Part shown: positions 1-12,620 of the stretch, piece after piece
Numbering within the stretch: the stretch's first letter is position 1
Layout: the number at the start of each line of letters is the position of its first letter
From: Nectonema munidae
Taxonomy: Eukaryota > Nematomorpha > Nectonematoida > Nectonematidae
Assembly: GCA_030549495.1 (NCBI GenBank)
Contig: JAUIRK010000017.1
Span: forward strand, 248,001 to 312,000
DNA length: 64,000 nucleotides
Reading direction: 5' to 3'
Made by a program: the position numbers and the translations under genes
Notes under the pieces: generated by a model
The model's input: the letters and a program-made list of their open reading frames with translations, nothing else
What the model was told of the DNA's origin: nothing
Databases searched by the model: none

Positions 1-1260
1 GTGGTGTTAGATTAAAATAATTAATACCCACAATATTTATTTCAATATCTACTTGGTAGTGTTTGTTGTGCCCCAATCTATATTTGTAACTTGTTTCAAC
101 TAAGAATTATGATTTATTTTTTCTTCGCATTGCTATTTTGGTTGGAAAAGTAGATGAATTTTTCATTATAAAAAGTCGAAATTAGAAAAATTTTCCAAAA
201 ATTTTGATATCAAAGTAGAACTTCCTTGATATTTTAAAAAGTTTCTTTGACAATTTTTAAAAATTTTATTATAATAAATGTGATTTACTAGGTACAATAC
301 GATTCTGGCATTTAATTTCGATAAAATGTCCAAGATTTGTGTTTATAAGTAAAAAAATTGATAATTGAAAATTTTTTAAATGAAATAGAAGTCCTTACTT
401 TAAAGAGCGTAAACCGTATAAATCATCACTCTTACAACAAACACTCAAAATTAATATTGAAATATTTTGGTTACTTTCCTTTTTTGGTGCCTGTCTGTAA
501 AATAATCGTGTACCTAAATATGAATAAAAAATGATATAATATATTTTTTGTGACGTGTGATGGGGGATAGAATTTTTTCAAGGAGAGTCTGGTCTCCGGT
601 TTCCTGACCCGTGGCTATGCTACTCGTTTTATAAGGAAAGATTATACTTCTAAGTACAATCTTCTCTAACTCTGATTAATTTGAATTTAGAAAAATGACA
701 ATTTCTAAATAGTCTAAGAGAATATTTCTAAGAGTTATTTCTATTTCTAGAAAATGGTGAAAGAAAAATGGACTATTTCAAAAAATTAATATTTTGGCTG
801 AAAAATCTTCGGATTTAAAAATTTGCTTTAAATCTTGTAAGAGAAAAAATCTTATCCATAATTTTATTAGTTGTAAAAAATATGAATAAAGAAATTTTAA
901 ACTTGAAATTTGTATATTTTGCCAATATTTTCCTTAATTTGGATACCGATCTTTTAATTTTTGATATAAAACTTGGTAATTTCGTTATTTGAGATACAAA
1001 CTAGAAATTTTTGCGTTTTTACATCTCAACGATCTTTAGCAGCAAACATTAAAAAATTGAAAAATGATTTATTTCGATAACAATTTCTTTAAGATAAATT
1101 ATGAGTAAAAATTTTAAAATTATTCTTTGGAAACAAATATTTTAATTAACTCAGTGTAGTTTGTGACTTATCAAGTGTTCATACCAAACAATAATTAAAA
1201 AAAAGGACTTCAAATATTTTCAACAAAGAGGCGGTATACAGTTAATAAATAAATCAGAAT
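1..1260. other. AT-rich sequence, no gene seen
   Basis: No open frame with family resemblance. A somewhat GC-richer patch at about 555-630 (CTGGTCTCCGGTTTCCTGAC) may be the edge of an old repeat. Whether this is upstream intron of the Meis gene or intergenic DNA cannot be told. Confidence 0.5.
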
Positions 1261-1400
1261 GGTAAAGGTACCGTGGAGTGTTTTCATCGAGAAGGCACAA
1301 TTGCGCCGCTTGTATAGAACTATGAGAAAGTATGCTTGATACGTGATCAAACCCAAGACCTTGAGTTATCGAAACCCAGTACCTAACGAATCTTACTCAA
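1261..1400 (-). repeat. tRNA-derived SINE, copy A
   Basis: Minus-strand copy of the family seen at 16944, 35606 and 55357. On the minus strand it carries a degenerate polymerase III B box (GGTTTGATCA here; GGTTCGATCC in copies B and C), the shared block CTATACAAGCGGCGCAATTG, then GTGCCTTCTCGATG and a GGTACC end followed by an A/T-rich tail. It is not a tRNA gene: no cloverleaf beyond the promoter-like half is visible. Confidence 0.75.
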
Positions 1401-4231
1401 AAAGTAAAAAAGTAAAAGAAAGTAAAATTCTTTCATAAGACGTTTTAAATGGGGAAGTGTGTTTGCTAACACATGTATTATTGAAGGTATCTAGAATGAT
1501 ATGTCCATAAAACGTACTAAATATTATGACATTGTTAACATGTATCTTATGAATATGCTAACAAGGAGCGTTCGTTGAGTCCAAACTAACACGGTTGTAA
1601 TTTTGAATTAGCGCGTATTTTTACACAATTTATTCTTTTTGTTTACATATTTGTCGTAGTACAATCAGACTGATCTCCTCCGTAAGCCAAGTATTTTTGA
1701 AATTGATCGAATTTTTTTTCCATAAAAAAATGTATTGAAATTTAATCATATTGAATTATTATTTTTAAGTTTTTAGTTCAATGTTCCCTTTATGACAGTT
1801 ATTCTCGAAATCGCGGTAAATTACTTCCTTGTGTATTTTAGCAATTTTTAAGTTTCGATAAGCGCTGTGGTATTTGTAGAATACTGACTAATGTATGCTG
1901 CACCAGCTGGTAAAGAAAATTTTCATACGTAATGATAAAAAGGAACATTTCTAGATCATATTTATTTTATTCATTATAAAACTTTGCAAAATTTTTTGAC
2001 TCAATCAAAACATATGACAGCTAAAATATCTAAAATAGTTTCATGGAGCGTGTTTCTAATAACTTGGGTAAACATTCTTATATTTTTTAATGGCTAATTT
2101 ATTATAATGGAAGTGAGTGTGTGTGCATATAAAAGGACATATAAATTTTAAATTATTGGCCGATGCACAAAAATGTTATTGAAGAGGGTGCATACAAAAA
2201 ACTGAAGTGTTTAATACTTTTAAAATTAATATAAAGCCAAATAGATATTAGCTTTATAAGAAATTGGACGGTGGGGAGGGGGGGGGGAGTAATTGACTCA
2301 GCCAAAAATTAAATTTAGAGAATGGATTAAGAAAGTCTGGGAACAACTGCTTTATGGGAGATAACCTAAAAAAAGATAAAAAATATGCTTTTTTTTTTAT
2401 AAATTTAATTATAAATTGAAATGATTGATTTCATATCAAAAAAAATCAAGCCTCTTCTTTCATGTAAAAATATTTTTCACTAGAAATTCTATATTTTATA
2501 TCCTTATTTTAAATTACAATTTAAAATCTAACTTTTTTTAAAATTATTTTTTCAAACTTTTACTTTTAAAACAAAAAATACTGTCAATCTAATACATTCC
2601 TTGAAGAACAAAACAGGCATAAAGTATTATATAGATGTAAAATGTAAGTCATGGTGAGACATTTAAAAAGTTTTTTAAAGAACGAGATTAAAAAGCAAAT
2701 ATATGCTAAAATTAGGATTTTCAAATTCGATTAAAGAATTAGCCTCTATAGCAGATTTTACTAAACATTTAAGTAGTACTTAAATATAATGCCACAGGGA
2801 ACAGGAAAACAGTTACCCAATATTACGAGATTTCTCCTCTTAAAATAAAACTGAATCTTGGAGAAGCACTTTTAGAGAATAATGCTTTTCACAATGCGTT
2901 TCCTTTAGAATTATTAAAAACAATGCGAAATTTGAACATATCAATTTAAAAATAAAAAATGCAGCAAGATTTTGATCATCGCTTCAAAATATTCAATGAT
3001 ATACACTTGAGTTTTTATTCCTAGATTTCCTTTTCGAGTATTATAAGTATTTAATGAAAAAGAGGTTTTATATAGCCAAATTGATTGATTTTTATCAATA
3101 TCTTGTTTTTAATTATATGGAAATAATTTCACTGACTTCAAAAATTCTGTGTATGTTTGGTACAACTTATGCTTCTAAGTAATTTTTCAAGTTATGACTA
3201 TCTATAAGTCAAAGCATTGAAGAAGAGTATCAACTTATCATATGAATGATATTTTGACGATTTCTTCTGTTACAAATTTAATTCGTGGTTTTCATGAAAA
3301 ATTTTGTTCAAACTTTTTAATGTTTTTTTTGAATAACTTATTCTCTTATTGTTGATAATAATTATGATCCTATCTTTTTTACACCCTTGTGTTTTCACCC
3401 AGTCAAGAAGAGCTGTAAATGTTTATAATCCTGTTTTAGTTTGACACCTCTCAGCTTTAATCCTTAACATCTAATTTTCTGAAAAGAGTCCATCAGAACT
3501 CTGACTTTCACTTGAATGAACTGGTTTAGGAAAATAAATGTTTATATCAGAAAAAGTTTTGGAACCTTTGAAACTTAGCCTGTACTTCTGAATGACAGTT
3601 GTCTACGTATATTGGACCTCGATAATGCTGATTTCTTACAAAATAATTCATAAATTTTATATATGTTGACCTGAATCTTCAAGAACAAGCTCTTCTTTCT
3701 TTTAGCTTTTTATCACCACTTTTATTCGCATTTTTCTACACATAGAGACATTTTGAAATTCTAACATAAATCTAGAAATAGTAGTCACAAATATTCAAAA
3801 TAAATAATATTTAATAAGTGTAGGTATGCGTGTACGCTTACATCTAAAGTGCGTGGGACGTTTGCTGTTGTGGGCCCTCGGGTAGTGTTCAAAAGTGACC
3901 TTTTGACCAATGATTCAGTTGTATTAACCTAAAAAACTACAAAGAAACTGTCAAATTTACCCGAGGCTGATTTAAAATATTTTTCTAGAACCTTTTTGAA
4001 AGAATAAATGACTATTTTGTTTATAGCCGTAAAGTCGAATTTTAAAGTTTAATTTAATTTTTTTGCTTATGAGTATCAACTTTATCATTATGCATCGAAA
4101 TGCACGTTAAATTTATAATCTTTCCATTTGTATATTTTATGCTAACTTTTTTTCTTTACCAACACATTATATTTATAGTTCTTTTTATATAGTACTTGCA
4201 AAGTAAGAAATATTTCCCTGCGAATATTTGA
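1401..4231. other. AT-rich sequence, no gene seen
   Basis: Only short, compositionally biased open frames. There is a G run at 2275-2287. No exon matching the missing Meis N terminus was found by eye on the + strand. Confidence 0.5.
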
Positions 4232-4560
4232 TTTGACATCCGAGCGGATGCTAATGCGGATATCCAAAATAAATTTTTATGCATATTCGGATATAAAATA
4301 TTTTTAAAAAGTTATGTTTTATATTTTACAGTATCTTGCTATTTTAATCCTTTTTTTATATTATTTACTAGAATTTAAAGACATAACAAATCTTGTAAGT
4401 TTTAAACAAAAAAAAATACGAAAAGTTGCAATAGATATTTATAAAAATTGATTTTAAATTGCGGATGATAACGTGAAAAAAATCCGCGGATGAGGATGTA
4501 AAGCGGATGTAAAATTTTTGCGGATGATCGGCATATGCAGATGCGGACATATCCGATACA
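4232..4560. repeat. short repeat element rich in GCGGAT motifs
   Basis: Two blocks dense in GCGGAT or its variants (4240-4290 and 4458-4555) flank an AT-rich centre. At least six GCGGAT copies occur in about 330 bases, which is far above background here. The outer edges are partly inverted (CATCCGAGCGGATG on the left, GCGGACATATCCGATAC on the right), so this looks like a small non-autonomous DNA element. An open frame over it on the minus strand has no sign of being a gene. Confidence 0.5.
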
Positions 4561-5769
4561 TAAACTAAATTCATGATATATAATTTATTATTTTGGTTGT
4601 ATTCGTTTTTGCTTTTCTATTTTTTGCAATTTATTTTGGATTTTTATAAGAATATATCCATTGTATTTTTTCATAAACTATAGGATACACTTTAAAAATG
4701 ATTTTAATTATTAAAAATTTTTATTACCTTATTAATTTTCGCTCCAGAAACACTTTAATAAAAGTCACTCCATGAATTAATGATTGTCATCCCAAATATA
4801 TGATACAAAGAAAAATAAAATAATATCTTTATACATATAAAATATAAATTTAATTCACTTGTTTTCTTACTTTAAGACAGGAGCGGTTCTTCTGGAAGAA
4901 ATTTTACCCCCGGATAATTAAAATGATTTTTTTCTGAATATTCATTATACGAACTCAGTGAGAATGAATTACGCTTACAACACAAAGATCTTGCAAAAAT
5001 CCTATTCAATTTATCCTAATTTTCTTTTATTTTTTACTAATTGAAACATACTTTCTAATGTGTAATTTTTACGTATTGTGTTTTTTAGGATGTGAGTATG
5101 TTTAAAATATATATCCTTCAAAAATATGTATTGATTATATTAGGAGGTCGAAAACGCCTTTAGATATTCTTATTGGTATACCAAATTAATACTTTGCTTT
5201 GTTTATTTTTCAAGCAAATATATTTAATTATATTGGTATGGATGGGAAAACTTACGTCGTCTATTTTAATATACGATGTATAATGTTCGTTTTGCTATGT
5301 TTCACATTATGCATGTATAAAATTGCCTCCAGAATATTGCGTCTGCAAACTATTAGTGAATATAAATTGACTTAAAATATCAATAGCAAAGAATATTATA
5401 GATTAAGCTAGTTACAAAAACTAAAACCTTACTCGTTACAATTATTCTGGTATACTGCGAAAGATTTGCTTCTGTTATCCTGTATATACATCTCAGTTGA
5501 ATTTTTTTGAATATAATTAATTTTGCATTCAATTACTTCAAGAGCATGTATATTAGTGTTTTAAATTTTATTATACATCCAAATAAACAAAAACGCGTTT
5601 AACTGATGCCACTGTTTATTCTTCCTTCGGTTACTGTATGTGTATATTTGAGTTCTGCACTTTTGATTGAGCTTGACAGGTGTGGGTAAGAAAACTTAAT
5701 CCAGTTTCCAGTATATGATCTAACATTATAATAAACGTTATAAGTCTAGTTTTAAGTACATATGTGTTT
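4561..5769. other. AT-rich sequence, no gene seen
   Basis: No motif, repeat or credible open frame recognised. Confidence 0.5.
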
Positions 5770-6027
5770 TCACAGATAGAAAAGGAAAAATGCTATAAGA
5801 GCGTATTTTGCACGCGAATTCCATCTTGCTTGATGTATGTTCGGGATCTTCCAGTATATTTTGGGCCACTTTAAAGTTGTTTTGTAATGACGATATGCCT
5901 GGCATTGTTCATACAAAAACTTGAAGCCGTCCGGGCATCCAGGGTTCGCGCCTGCGTTAACATCATCTGTTGGAAGAACTTTATCATTGAAAAAATATAA
6001 ATGCCATTTAAATATATTTATATCAAC
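5770..6027 (-). pseudogene. open frame fragment of unknown, probably transposon-related protein
   Basis: A minus-strand frame stays open for 85 codons with no early ATG. It has ordinary amino-acid use unlike the surrounding AT-rich noise: DKVLPTDDVNAGANPGCPDG, then FKFLYEQCQAYRHYKTTLKW, PKIYWKIPNIHQARWNSRAK and YALIAFFLFYL, then TGA at 5770-5772. The Cys, Trp and Gly content, together with locally higher GC, indicates a once-coding segment. I do not recognise the family with certainty. The HQARW segment followed by an aliphatic helix reminds me of uncharacterised repetitive arthropod proteins. It could also be an exon of a host gene: no splice acceptor was established. Confidence 0.5.
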
Positions 6028-7122
6028 TTAAAAGGCTTAGAAAAATGAGAAAGAATTCTATTTTAGTGAGTTCTCTGGTTATTTGCGAGCAAAATAATAA
6101 TGCTGGGGTTAGTGGCTGGGTGCAAGGGATGATGAATTTTTGCAGCTTTTAACACGTTCAGTTGAGGAAATATAATTTATTGAGTTTGCCAGCTTAATTG
6201 AAAAATGGGAAAAACCTAGAAAAATCAATTTTCTTTTTCCATATCCCGATTTATATTGGAATTTTTTTTAAAATAATGAAATTCTGACATTCACCTTTTA
6301 TTTTTAACAAATTTTAAAAAGTGTAACCTTTAATTGATCATATAGGGCAGTTAAAAATCAATAAAGTCAACTTATTTATAAAATTTCTTTGAAAAAAGTT
6401 CAAGTTTGTGTCTTGGTCAAAAAAAGTCAACTTTTTTTCAATGGGTAAACCTTTTTTAATAGTCCATTTTTTGTAAATGAACTGGAAGAAAATATAAAAA
6501 ACAAAGCATGAATGTGAAAAAATAAGTATATGCCCTTCTTTAACACAGACAAAAGACAGGGAAAAATAAATTCAAATGCTTTTAAAAAGCTTTTGTCTAA
6601 AGATCACACCTTTTCAAAAAAGTATACTTAAAATATTACACTACAGATATTAATAAATAATTGGGAAAAGATGATATAGGATGATGTTTAGGTTAATTTT
6701 TTGAACGATTCATAAGTTAACTTTTATTGTCCTAATTATATTATTTTCAGTAATTAATTTTCGTTTTATATAATAATAAGTTGTATAATTCTATATGGAG
6801 CTTCTTAAATTGTATCTAAGACAAGAAAAACTTAGTATTTCTTAAATTCTTTTTCTAGGTAATCTTATAAAGCGATTATAACTATTATCGTTTTACTTTA
6901 ATAGATTTGTATTATTATATCAATGGAAATTACTCATATTGACGATATGTAATGTATCTTTCATAATAATAATAATAATAGTAATCAGAACCTTCAGAAA
7001 ATTACGTGAAACTAAAATTTTGCCTGGAAAATCCAAAATATACTCTCTTTCTGCTTGATATCATAGATGGGTCAAAAACGTAACATTTTTAGAAAAAGTT
7101 TTACAATTGATACCTTAAAATT
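6028..7122. other. AT-rich sequence with a short trinucleotide tract
   Basis: An (AAT)n microsatellite lies at about 6966-6981. Nothing else was recognised. Confidence 0.5.
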
Positions 7123-7572
7123 CTGGGGTCGGCAAACTTATGCTAACGGCGTGCCAACTTAACACTTCTCAAATCATCTCGAGTGCCAACCTCATATGTA
7201 TATTTATCCAAACCAAAATTAACATAATTGTTTTATAATTTATTTAATTTTTATATACACATTTACATAAATATACAATAATAAATAAAATTATAATTAG
7301 CAATAAAAAAATTATATAAGTAATTAGTGCTTGACTCTTTGATAACTTTAGCCAACTCTTCAATAACGGCACAATACTAAATAAAAATGGTTGCGCATTG
7401 TTAAAATCACATTTGATTGCCTTTAAGATCTATTATAAAAACTGTTTAAAAATTTATTTTATTTTATGTGTAAATGAAAAATTTCAATTGTAAACCTTAG
7501 AATTTTTGCGTGCCACTGAAAATTGCTTCGTGTGCCTTGTGTGGCACTCGTGCCGTATGTTGCCGACCCCTG
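7123..7572 (+). mobile_element. non-autonomous hAT-like element (MITE), family 1 copy A
   Basis: Ends CTGGGGTCGGCAAAC and GTTGCCGACCCCTG form terminal inverted repeats of hAT type (consensus CAGGGGTCGGCAA). A closely similar, oppositely oriented copy lies at 32714-33158, sharing landmarks such as GGCGTGCCAAC, CAACTCTTCAATA and the GTGCCACTGAAAATTG end. It is about 450 bp with no transposase. Flanks do not show a clear 8-bp duplication. Confidence 0.75.
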
Positions 7573-8309
7573 CCTTACATATGACTATTTATATTCAAGC
7601 TGTTGAAAAAAAGCTGAAAATCTTGGTTTTGTTTTATCACACTTTTATCTCTTGTAAAATTGTAGCCTGCAAGACAAAAGTATCATTCTATCTAGAAAAT
7701 AGTAATGAGGAAAGAGATAAGATGAGAGAAGGATGTAATATGTAAAAAGTTGAATGTTTGGAAAAACAATATTTTTCCTTAATTTGCCGATACAACGGCG
7801 GAAAACGTGAAGTTTTACACTGTATTATTCTAGTTAAAAAGTCTAATTCTCTCCGTAACAGAGCACAAGAAAAAAACAAAGTGTTAAGAAAATATTTATA
7901 CAAAAGTTGTTTATAATAATATATGAAATACGAAGGTGAATCAAAAATATCACTCTTTATAGCTCTGGATAAATTCTCGTAAGAATTTTATACAAAAATT
8001 AACTTGTTAAATTTTTTTTGTCCTTCTCCATTATACAATCTTTTTTGAACACTCGCATGGTGTAAGAATAGTTCATGACTGCCAGCTTTGGTGTCCCGGA
8101 AATTCTTTTAATTTTTTTTAAGACGGGTGTTTTAAACACGTAGAAGAAATGATATTTGGATTCTAACATAATTTCAACAGTTTTGTCAATCTTTGATTTG
8201 GTTGATTCAGCCCGAGTGAAATATGTTTTAACAACTTGTCAGTTCATCAAAAGTTTAAACCTTTCCAAGCAAAAGCCACTAATTAGATGCGTGTTTTCAG
8301 AGGGCAATG

Positions 8310-8392
8310 TAGCAGTCTCGGCAAACTATGACACGTTTGCCAAGTGTGGCACGCAAACAAATATACAATGGTACGCAAACCTCTTTATATAG
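8310..8392. mobile_element. hAT-like terminal fragment
   Basis: The segment TCTCGGCAAACTATG followed by TTTGCCAAGTGTGGCACGC shares the GTCGGCAAAC and GTGGCACGC landmarks of the hAT-like family at 7123 and 32714. It is probably a truncated relative; the extent is unclear. Confidence 0.4.
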
Positions 8393-8697
8393 GCGAAAAA
8401 TAAACGATATTTTTTTGTTATGACTATATTTTAAGATGATAAAAAATACAACATTTTGATTACAAGTTGACTCTGTAAACTCACATTTTTTGAAAACTGT
8501 TCTATGTTTAGCAGTAGATATCATGAAATTTAACTGTTAAAATTAATTAACCTTACCAAGGACTATTCAAAATGTGTTTTTATTTTAGGAGTTATCTAAT
8601 ATAAGTTAAGTCCTTTTAAAATTTATTTCATTTTGCGGCTAATATATTTATGAGAGAAGGAAAGGGTGGTAGTGTGAAGTTTCGAACAAAAAAATGG

Positions 8698-8934
8698 GGG
8701 TCTTTCGTTTAGAAAACCACATCAAGTAATCACCATTTATCATCAGGTAATCCCTGTGATAAATCATGCTTCATTAAATGCCGATTTGCACACAGTCTCT
8801 CCTGATGCAACACTCCCTTATCTTGTAAGTAACAAATAGAGCTTTCTTCAGTGCTTACTTTTGCAATAAAAATAAATAACTATAAAAGGCAGACAAAATG
8901 ATTACTTGATGTGACCGTCCAAACGAAAAGACCC
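8698..8934. mobile_element. 237-bp inverted-repeat element with 8-bp target duplication
   Basis: The ends GGGTCTTTCGTTTAG and (inverted) GGGTCTTTTCGTTTGG form terminal repeats, extending inward to a shared CACATCAAGTAATCA on both arms. The element is flanked by a perfect 8-bp direct repeat AAAAATGG (8690-8697 and 8935-8942). No open frame is present. The 8-bp duplication suggests mobilisation by a hAT-type transposase, but the termini are not standard hAT. Confidence 0.75.
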
Positions 8935-8942
8935 AAAAATGG

Positions 8943-10036
8943 AAATTTAATGTAAGTACATTATTTAATTAGAAAACTTCAAATTACCTTTGAAAATAAA
9001 ATGACATTAGTTTGTCTGCATTTTTAAATTAGAATAAATTTCTGTTATAACGAGTCTTAAAAACAAATACTCTTGTTATATGAGATATTTTATAATATCT
9101 TGTTATATGAGACCAGTCATCTCGATGGATAGTTTTATCCCTTTGTCTTCTCTCCTCTAAAGTGATCTTCAGTGAATTGAATATATATAACCTTCAAGCT
9201 CTCCATTGAATACATTTTTTTGTCATTCTGGTGATGAAAATTTGCAGTTTTCTAAAGATTTATCATTTTTTCCTCTTATTTAAATCAATGTCTGTATAAA
9301 TTTATGAAGTCATTTATTCATCATATTATTTTGCTCTTGTATAAATGCATAAACTATTATTATTTTATTATTTATATTTTGCTATAATGAGATTGGCTCG
9401 TAACGGGCTATTTTTATTTCCTCAATGACAGGGGTAGAGCTATTTTGGCATTCTCTTTTTTTCTTAAAATATTGCATATTTTTGCAAAATTCTCGCGCGA
9501 ACCGACTAAATAATAGATTCCGAATCTGATAATATAATTTATTCTTCATGAAAACCAAACAAACCTATTAAAAAATCAATCAATGTCAGATATATAAACT
9601 TCAAAAATTATTATAATTTGCTTTTTTTTTGGCTTATATTGTCTTAATTTTTAATAAATCAAACTTAGTGATTTATTCACCTAAAATATTTCACCTTTCA
9701 GTAAATGAGCTTTCACAAGTGACTGACTTAACGACAAACACTTATTATCATTATTTTAAAATATATTTATCCATACACAGCAAATCGAACATGATAAATT
9801 TGATTCTGCAAATATTTTTGTCATTCTAGATTTAAATTGCGGAACTTTGACTAATTTGTGTTCAGATATTTTTTTATATCATTTTTGAAGAATTTTCGTC
9901 CCATTTAGCAAATCGACATTTGTCTATCTCATCATGACAGTATTTTTTTCAATATACCTTAGGTAATGATACTACATTTCAATGTGGTCAAAATGGTTAT
10001 ATATTTATTTAATTCGCCACTACATTGACTTTTATA
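8943..10036. other. AT-rich sequence with pogo-like inverted-repeat debris
   Basis: TCTTGTTATATGAGA occurs twice (9071-9085 and 9098-9112) next to TGTTATAACGAGTC (about 9044), resembling TATAACGA-type ends of pogo/Tigger elements. Nothing else was recognised; small open frames here are AT-rich noise. Confidence 0.4.
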
Positions 10037-11250
10037 CAGTGCACCCCCAATTAACCGCCATCTTTGGGACATGTCATTAATTGGCGGTATATCAGGGGTG
10101 GCGGTATATAGGGGGTGTCATAATGTAGCCGCCTTAACCATGTTAGGTGGTATCATAACGCATATAATGATTAGAGAAAATAAAAATAAATACAATGTAC
10201 TGCGAATTTTATTCAAACTATCATTTATTACTTGGAGAAATAATCCATCAAAATTTTTTGTTTACACTTGGAACTTGCAACCTGTTTGAAACATTTTTCC
10301 AGCTGTTCGAAAATCATTTTCAGTCATACACTCTTCCGATTCAATAAAATCTCGAAAAACATCATGGGCAGCTTTGACATATTTAACTAGAGATTTTGGT
10401 TTTAGTTGTAAATTGTCTATGGAGATGAGTTCATCTGAGGACATCGTAAGAGTGAAGTCAATGTCCAGTGCTCTCATAGTTTTTCGAATAAGTTCTGCTA
10501 GTGGGATGTCATCAACCTCATCATCATCCGACTGGACTCAGGAGATACGGTTGAACTCACTGATTTTGTAAGACCGTATGCTGCTAGCAATTTGCGATTG
10601 TGGTAGATGTGTCAGAGTCCCAGGCTTTTTTAACGTAGCGAATAGTGTCGGCAACAGTGATGTTGTGAGTCCAGTATGAATTCAACTGCTCACTAATTTG
10701 GTTGAGCTGGTGTCGGCCCAAATATGATTTGAACTTTTGTATAATATCGAAAAGTGAGAATTTGAATAAAACTATATTACTTCGCTTATTTAGAAGAAAA
10801 TGAGTTTACTGTAAAAGAATCCGTGATATGAAATTTCCTTTCTATATGCATACATCTACACAATTTATTTAGCATGTGTTTTCCTTTCCTATATGCATAC
10901 ATTCAACTTAAAAAGTATACTTTCACAAATATATTGTCCATATGATAAAAATTAGCTTGCGAGATAAGGAAATTAAATTGTAGGTAACTTTTCCACGTAG
11001 GGAACTTTTCCGTTAAGGGGCTAAACATACTCGTAAGGCATGCGCCACCTGCACTGTTAGGCAAGGAAGTGTAATCTTTCAAGCGGTACATTTTTCCAGC
11101 GAGACATGGCGTAAGACTGGAGGTAATTTTATCGAAAATAGCATTTCCATTCCGCCAGTGGCGGGTGTTATATCAGGGAATTATAATGGTGGGAAATTGG
11201 GTCTACATAATTTTATGGCGGTAGGCGGGGTTGACGGTAACGCGAGGGAG
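10037..11250 (-). mobile_element. decayed Tigger/pogo-like DNA transposon
   Basis: The left end CAGTGCACCCCCAATTAACC follows a TA dinucleotide, as in Tc1/mariner/pogo insertions. On the minus strand two transposase remnants are readable. About 10590-10690 gives YWTHNITVADTIRYVKKAWD followed by TTIANC, the Tigger A-W-x-x-x-x-x-x-T-I-x-N-C region. About 10262-10540 gives SDDDEVDDIPLAELIRKTM and then the C-terminal tail ALDIDFTLTMSSDELISID, stopping near 10262. The catalytic DDE part is not intact. The right end is uncertain and was placed where GGCGG-type inverted motifs reappear (11215-11250). A TTTCTATATGCATACAT motif is repeated at about 10840 and 10890. Confidence 0.7.
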
Positions 11251-11985
11251 CACGATATATTTAAGCCCGATCGATACGATAATTTTCTTTCTTGATATAA
11301 TAATCATTTTATCCATCTTATAAATAGGGATGGGGCCAAATTTCTTATTAAACCGACCTAATACCATGTTTTCTAAGAACTCATAAAATTTTTCATTAAT
11401 AACCATATTGATGGGCAAGGGAGTTCAGAACTTTTCTATTGAAGAGAATCTCTTTGTTGATCCTGTCTTTTTTATCAATATTATGTGTTGTAGTATCAGG
11501 TGATATGAACAGATATGACTGAATAATTGCCAACCAACCGTTTTTCAAAATTTCTGTTCTTGAAATTATTCATAATCCTCTTTTTCAATGACGAAAATTT
11601 TCCTCCTTTATCATCTAAAAGACCAAAAGAAAAAAATTAGTCAAATTCGATTCACATTTATAATTTTTTGAGAATAGTTATATCTTCACATATTGGTATC
11701 TGTTATAGTTATGGTAACTTTTACTACTTGAAAATTTTCAAATGACTTTTTTAGTCAATTGATGACTGTACTTTCCAAAAAAGGAGTACAGAAATGCAAA
11801 ACATGGACGAAACTATTAAAAATTACTTTTAATTTAAAGAATATTTTTACCGAGAATTTTATCCTAAATCAAAATTTTAATTGTGATTTTCAATCAAAGA
11901 AGTTTTTTGATTGAAGTTTTTTGAGAAAATTGTTTTTTTTGAGAATTTGTTTCTTTTCCGAAATGTCAAACTTTATTGATAATTC
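11251..11985. other. AT-rich sequence, no gene seen
   Basis: A 71-residue minus-strand frame (11203-11418) overlaps the edge of the Tigger-like remnant and has no family signature. Confidence 0.45.
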
Positions 11986-12620
11986 CACATTTTTGCACCC
12001 TATTACGAATAGTAATTCCTAAAATCAACTGATCATCATAATACCAAAAATTAAAAATATTTTATTTAAAATATGAAAGTATGTTTTTGAGATAATTTTG
12101 AGGCAATCAATCATATAATTCTATTTGAACTTTGACACATTTTTTCACAAAAATCGTCAAAACTTAGCCAAAAAATGGTAACAGCGTGGTGAATTTAGTT
12201 TAAAAATATTTTACTTAAAATGTGAATAAATGTTTTTGAAGAAAATTATCACATCCTAATTACGAAAAAGATTCCTAAAATGAAATCAGAATGGTGATCT
12301 AGTATAAAAATACATTTTATTTATAATTATATTCTAGGAAATAATTTTTAATTGTCAATTACATATATGATCGACATTTTCATACTCATATTGCAAAAAA
12401 TGTGTCGAGAAATAAATGAGCATCTTCGATTTATTTAAAAAAAATTTTAGGCATAAACTACAAATTTGATTGACACTTCAGAAATTTTCACACCCTATTT
12501 GTGAAAACTGCTTCGAAAAATGAAATTACATCGCTGATTTGGTATAAAAAAATAATTGTACTTAAAATTTGAACGAATGTTTTCGTAAGTAATTTTATCA
12601 TCAATCAAAATTTTGATTGA
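11986..12620. repeat. degenerate tandem repeat, unit about 240-250 bp
   Basis: Landmarks such as CACCCTATTACGAA / CACATCCTAATTACGAA / CACACCCTATTTGTGAA (about 11996, 12250, 12490) are each followed by a CCTAAAAT-like block, TATAAAAAT and then ATGTTTT(T/C)G. The units are strongly diverged. They do not encode anything recognisable. Confidence 0.45.
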
